Assembly: GCF_000003605.2 (NCBI RefSeq)
Contig: NW_003142811.1
Span: 142,105-164,228, forward strand
Direction of reading: 5' to 3'
From: Saccoglossus kowalevskii
Lineage: Eukaryota; Hemichordata; Enteropneusta; Harrimaniidae
Length of the DNA: 22,124 nt
This document shows, in pieces, positions 19,130 to 22,124 of the stretch (position 1 is its first letter; every line of letters starts with the position of its first letter). The notes under the pieces are model-generated. The model was not told where the DNA came from and did no database searches. It saw only the letters and a program-made list of their open reading frames with translations. The position numbers and the translations under genes were made by a program.

Positions 19130-19960
19130 ACCTACAAAAAATAGTTTCCATTGTTTTAGCGGACTCTGGCCTCGGACTGTGACATTTATCTCGGAGTCGC
19201 CGCTGATGAAATACACGTCACTTCTGTTTTTCCACGATCCCGTTTCGTAAATATTGTAGTATTACTCACTACAAAAAGCAGAACAGCGCCCTGAAGGCAT
19301 AATCCCACTTCGTTTATCGTATTTACTTGGATAAATCACTTGGCACATATTAGTTCATCAACACTAGAAGTGCGCTACTAGATGGAATGCTGCGACCGAG
19401 CGCAATTTGGTGAAAAGCAGACGACGGTGTCCTAACATAATCGACATTGCATTTACATGTTTTGAAATGAATTGCTCGAAATTCTCAAACGCAAGTTATT
19501 TGATCACTCTTCGGATAAAAATGTCAGAGTGTCGTGGAAGTGACTGAAATTACTTTCTCACTAAAGCACACCTTGTATTCACAAGTCACACAGCTTTAGA
19601 TCGTTTTCGGTTAGTATCAGCGTGGAACTCGTAGAGATGATTACTGTGTAGAACGCGCCGCTGCGACACCGGCTGCGACGTTTCAGTGGCAGCTTTGCCG
19701 TACATTTTTGTTTGATGTAAAAAATACCCTAAACATCAAAACAAAGTATCTTACTTAATATCTATTCGAGCACGTTCACTGACTATTTCCGATGGCTAAA
19801 GTTCATTCAATACTTAAAAGCAACCCCGAACGTCAATTTGTTATGCGCATTATCGTTGCGCAGAAGTTTCAGTGACGTCATCCATGTGATATACCCATGT
19901 AATATCCACTTGGCGGGCAATATACCATGTAATATGCATTTTATTCAATGCATTGTGACC
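19130..19960. promoter_or_regulatory. Locally G+C-richer, site-rich stretch
   Basis: It contains an imperfect hairpin AGCGGACTC..GAGTCGCCGCT (19158-19205), tandem GCTGCGAC units near 19661-19680, a perfect CRE TGACGTCA (19873-19880), three CCATGTRATAT direct repeats (19882-19935) and a 7-bp-stem hairpin ATGCATT/AATGCAT (19934-19953). No CDS is present. It has the look of a regulatory or promoter region, but that is inference. Confidence 0.3.
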
Positions 19961-21507
19961 GAGTCTCAACCAATCACAACATGCGAGATGTGATAATACA
20001 TATTAGCGCCCTCTGGTGTTCAATACATTATATTGACAATATTAGGTACAGCTTAATTTTTTTTCTCCAAAGAGATAGTAACATCGTATTACAGGTAAAT
20101 TATCGATTCGATGACATAGTTTTATCCAATTTGATGTTATTTTACGTTTGTCTTAGAGTTGACTTTATGTTGCCGTAATCTGGCTTTATATACGAATCAC
20201 TTTAAGATTTTCTTTCACAAATGTTTTGGAAAGCGCATAATGGAATATAATAATAGAAAAATCTCTTGCACCTCATTTGATCATACAGAGTATTTTACTT
20301 GAACATTTTAGTAGGTCATGTTCTGGTCTACATCAAGTGATTCTGAAACCCTCTGAGATAAATAGTATAATGGAATGACCGTTTCATTTCGAAATAGCGA
20401 TCATTGTCGATGCAAGTGGACGAATACGCTTCAACATCACTGACACACTCAGTTTCAAACAGATGGTGATGTCCATCGTTTTGAAAAGGCAATATGTTTT
20501 AAAGAGCACTGTAACGTGATGAAAATTACACTAATCGCATACCCACTGAACCACACAGTAAGAGGAATGGTAAGAATGATAAGAAATCAAAATTGCGTTA
20601 TTACAAAAACTAGATAAGTAGATGTAAGATTGGCAGAATCATAACAATGTCCTGAAAACAATGTTAGTTATATTCAATTATGCATTATACAACTTTCTAT
20701 GAATCATTCACTCTTCATCACAGTATTTATTAGAGTGGCAATATTTAACTATATTTTTTCTGTGTATTTGTAACGAGCACCGCTGACAGGTGGACACTTC
20801 ATGCGTCTTAAATCATTGTAATTATCAGTTGTTCTGCAACCTACGTAATTTGCTGTTTAAATAATGGGGCGCCATTTATACAGTCCTCAATAATACACGG
20901 TTGATATAATTGCATGTTTCGTAACATGATTACAAACGAGTTCAGTAGTTTTGTATTTATGTGTGACGTCAATACACAAGTATAAGCAAAGGTATTTTAT
21001 CAAAAACTCGCAATTGGTTATGTCTGAAATCCATTTGGTGTTTGAGTAGGATATTTACTGCCTCTACATAGGTTAATAGTGAACCTAGTTTATTTTAGTG
21101 GATTTGTTGGTTCATCTTTCAAAAACTTGACAGGCTACAATAGATGACGGCTTCACATACCCCAACTGCATTACATGTAGTATGCCCAGTGGCATCGGAA
21201 CAAAAATATGGTACTAAGCAGGAACCGTTAAATGATTACAGAAAAAGAAACTGCACTGGTTTATAATTGTCAAACTTTTTCGAGTGTGTGTCGTTTGCTG
21301 AATATGCATCGCAAGGAGTCGATTGCAATGAATGCATTCAGCGTATGGAGTCATATGTATAGTATATGTCCAGGAAATTGGAATATTTGCTCTGAATGTG
21401 TAATATACTTAATATAACTGAATAGAGGTGCAAACGATTTTCTATTCCAAACCGCGAGTCCACAATTTTTTAGTGGCATACTTTTGGTATCGAAAATATT
21501 GCTATTC
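19961..21507. other. Non-coding stretch, no supported gene
   Basis: Contains another TGACGTCA at 20964-20971 and a short frame at 19948-20178 without motifs. Frames at 21232-21539 overlap on both strands and look like chance. No RNA or repeat was recognised. Confidence 0.45.
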
Positions 21508-21616
21508 GTTATGGACTTATTACGGCTTTTGGAACCCAAGGTCGTGCGGCAGAGCTTGCGAGAACGCGTAAGCAGTACGACAAAGGGCTGAAAAAGCCGT
21601 ATCTAGTCCTTATAAG
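21508..21616. repeat. Nested palindromic element, about 109 bp
   Basis: The outer arms GTTATGGACTTATTACGGCTTTT and the complement of AAAAAGCCGTATCTAGTCCTTATAAG pair with small gaps. Inside, GTCGTGCGGCAGAGCTTGCG faces CGCGTAAGCAGTACGAC around an AGAA centre. The whole can fold into one long hairpin. This structure is typical of a small foldback or MITE-type element. No target duplication was identified. Confidence 0.5.
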
Positions 21617-22124
21617 ATTTTTTCATATATTTTATAGGTGTAATTAGGACCTGATAATTTTCTCTGTTCGGGGGTGACGGGGAAAAACAGGAAGAACCAA
21701 ACTAATTTGAAATTTAATAAAGAGGCATGCATTTGTTTCCATTTACTCGGAGTAGGGCAATCAATTTTGCTATGTGCAGAAAAAAATCATGGTTTAAACA
21801 GACACAATACTTACATCCTTTATTACACAAGTTCATAAACTTTCCTTTCACACTTTCAAAATTCAATCTTTTATTTTTGTAATATATAGTTTATTGCATT
21901 TTTTAATTGCTAATAACGACCAATGCACGCACTCAAATAGTTTTCTTTTTTGAATAACTCAACTCCTCATAATGTATAATACCAACAAATGTAGCAAGGA
22001 ATGTGTATGATGATATAATTAAAATAAAATTGATCATTAATAAAAAATATCAAAACAGCAATTTATAACATAACCTGATATATGAACTATTGTGCATATT
22101 TTTGAAATGTAAATATCACTAACA
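21617..22124. other. AT-rich non-coding tail of the window
   Basis: Very AT-rich, with several AATAAA-like hexamers that are expected by chance at this composition. No gene was supported. Confidence 0.5.

Noticed and set aside
19197-19215. Hammerhead ribozyme core starting at CTGATGA
   Set aside because: The CTGATGA is not followed by a stem and GAAA box, and the flanking helices do not form.
1-22124. CRISPR array, prokaryotic operon or phage region
   Set aside because: There are no regularly spaced direct repeats, no tightly packed ORFs and no Shine-Dalgarno context; the LINE endonuclease and microsatellites indicate a eukaryotic genome.

Overview
The window looks like a gene-poor stretch of an animal nuclear genome, most plausibly a marine or other invertebrate. 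It is AT-rich throughout. It has no long uninterrupted reading frame, no operon-like packing and no ribosome-binding-site context. It carries typical eukaryotic debris: a decayed non-LTR retrotransposon endonuclease, a long CTTT microsatellite, diverged copies of an interspersed repeat, and inverted-repeat (MITE or foldback-like) elements. The exact taxon cannot be fixed from the sequence.

Layout. At 28-205 is a large imperfect palindrome. At 1070-1500 is the first of four copies of an unclassified repeat family; the others are at 5942-6155 (reverse), 12536-13000 and 14217-14515. At 3574-3820 (minus) a short open stretch follows a good splice acceptor. At 5682-6570 are two small ORFs of unknown status. 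At 8078-8847 is the one recognisable protein relic, an AP-endonuclease domain of a LINE, broken by stops and a frameshift and cut off near an 85-bp CTTT microsatellite (8895-8979). At 9407-9803 a roughly 190-bp unit is duplicated in tandem. At 11072-11276 sequence is open on both strands with splice-like signals on both. At 14040-14188, 15465-15511, 15586-15933 and 21508-21616 are inverted-repeat structures; the 15586-15933 element has termini reminiscent of hAT-type MITEs. At 18741-18987 is a compositional island bounded on the minus strand by a strong acceptor and a strong donor, yet open on the plus strand. From about 19130 to 19960 the sequence is locally richer in G+C and carries a perfect CRE palindrome and three direct copies of an 11-mer.

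No complete gene, tRNA, rRNA or CRISPR array could be supported. The putative exons are short and unrecognised; they could belong to one or more genes with long introns, or be chance. The defensible reading is intergenic or intronic DNA shaped by old transposable elements, with a few exon-like and regulatory-like islands worth testing. I did not find convincing evidence of a new multi-gene system.
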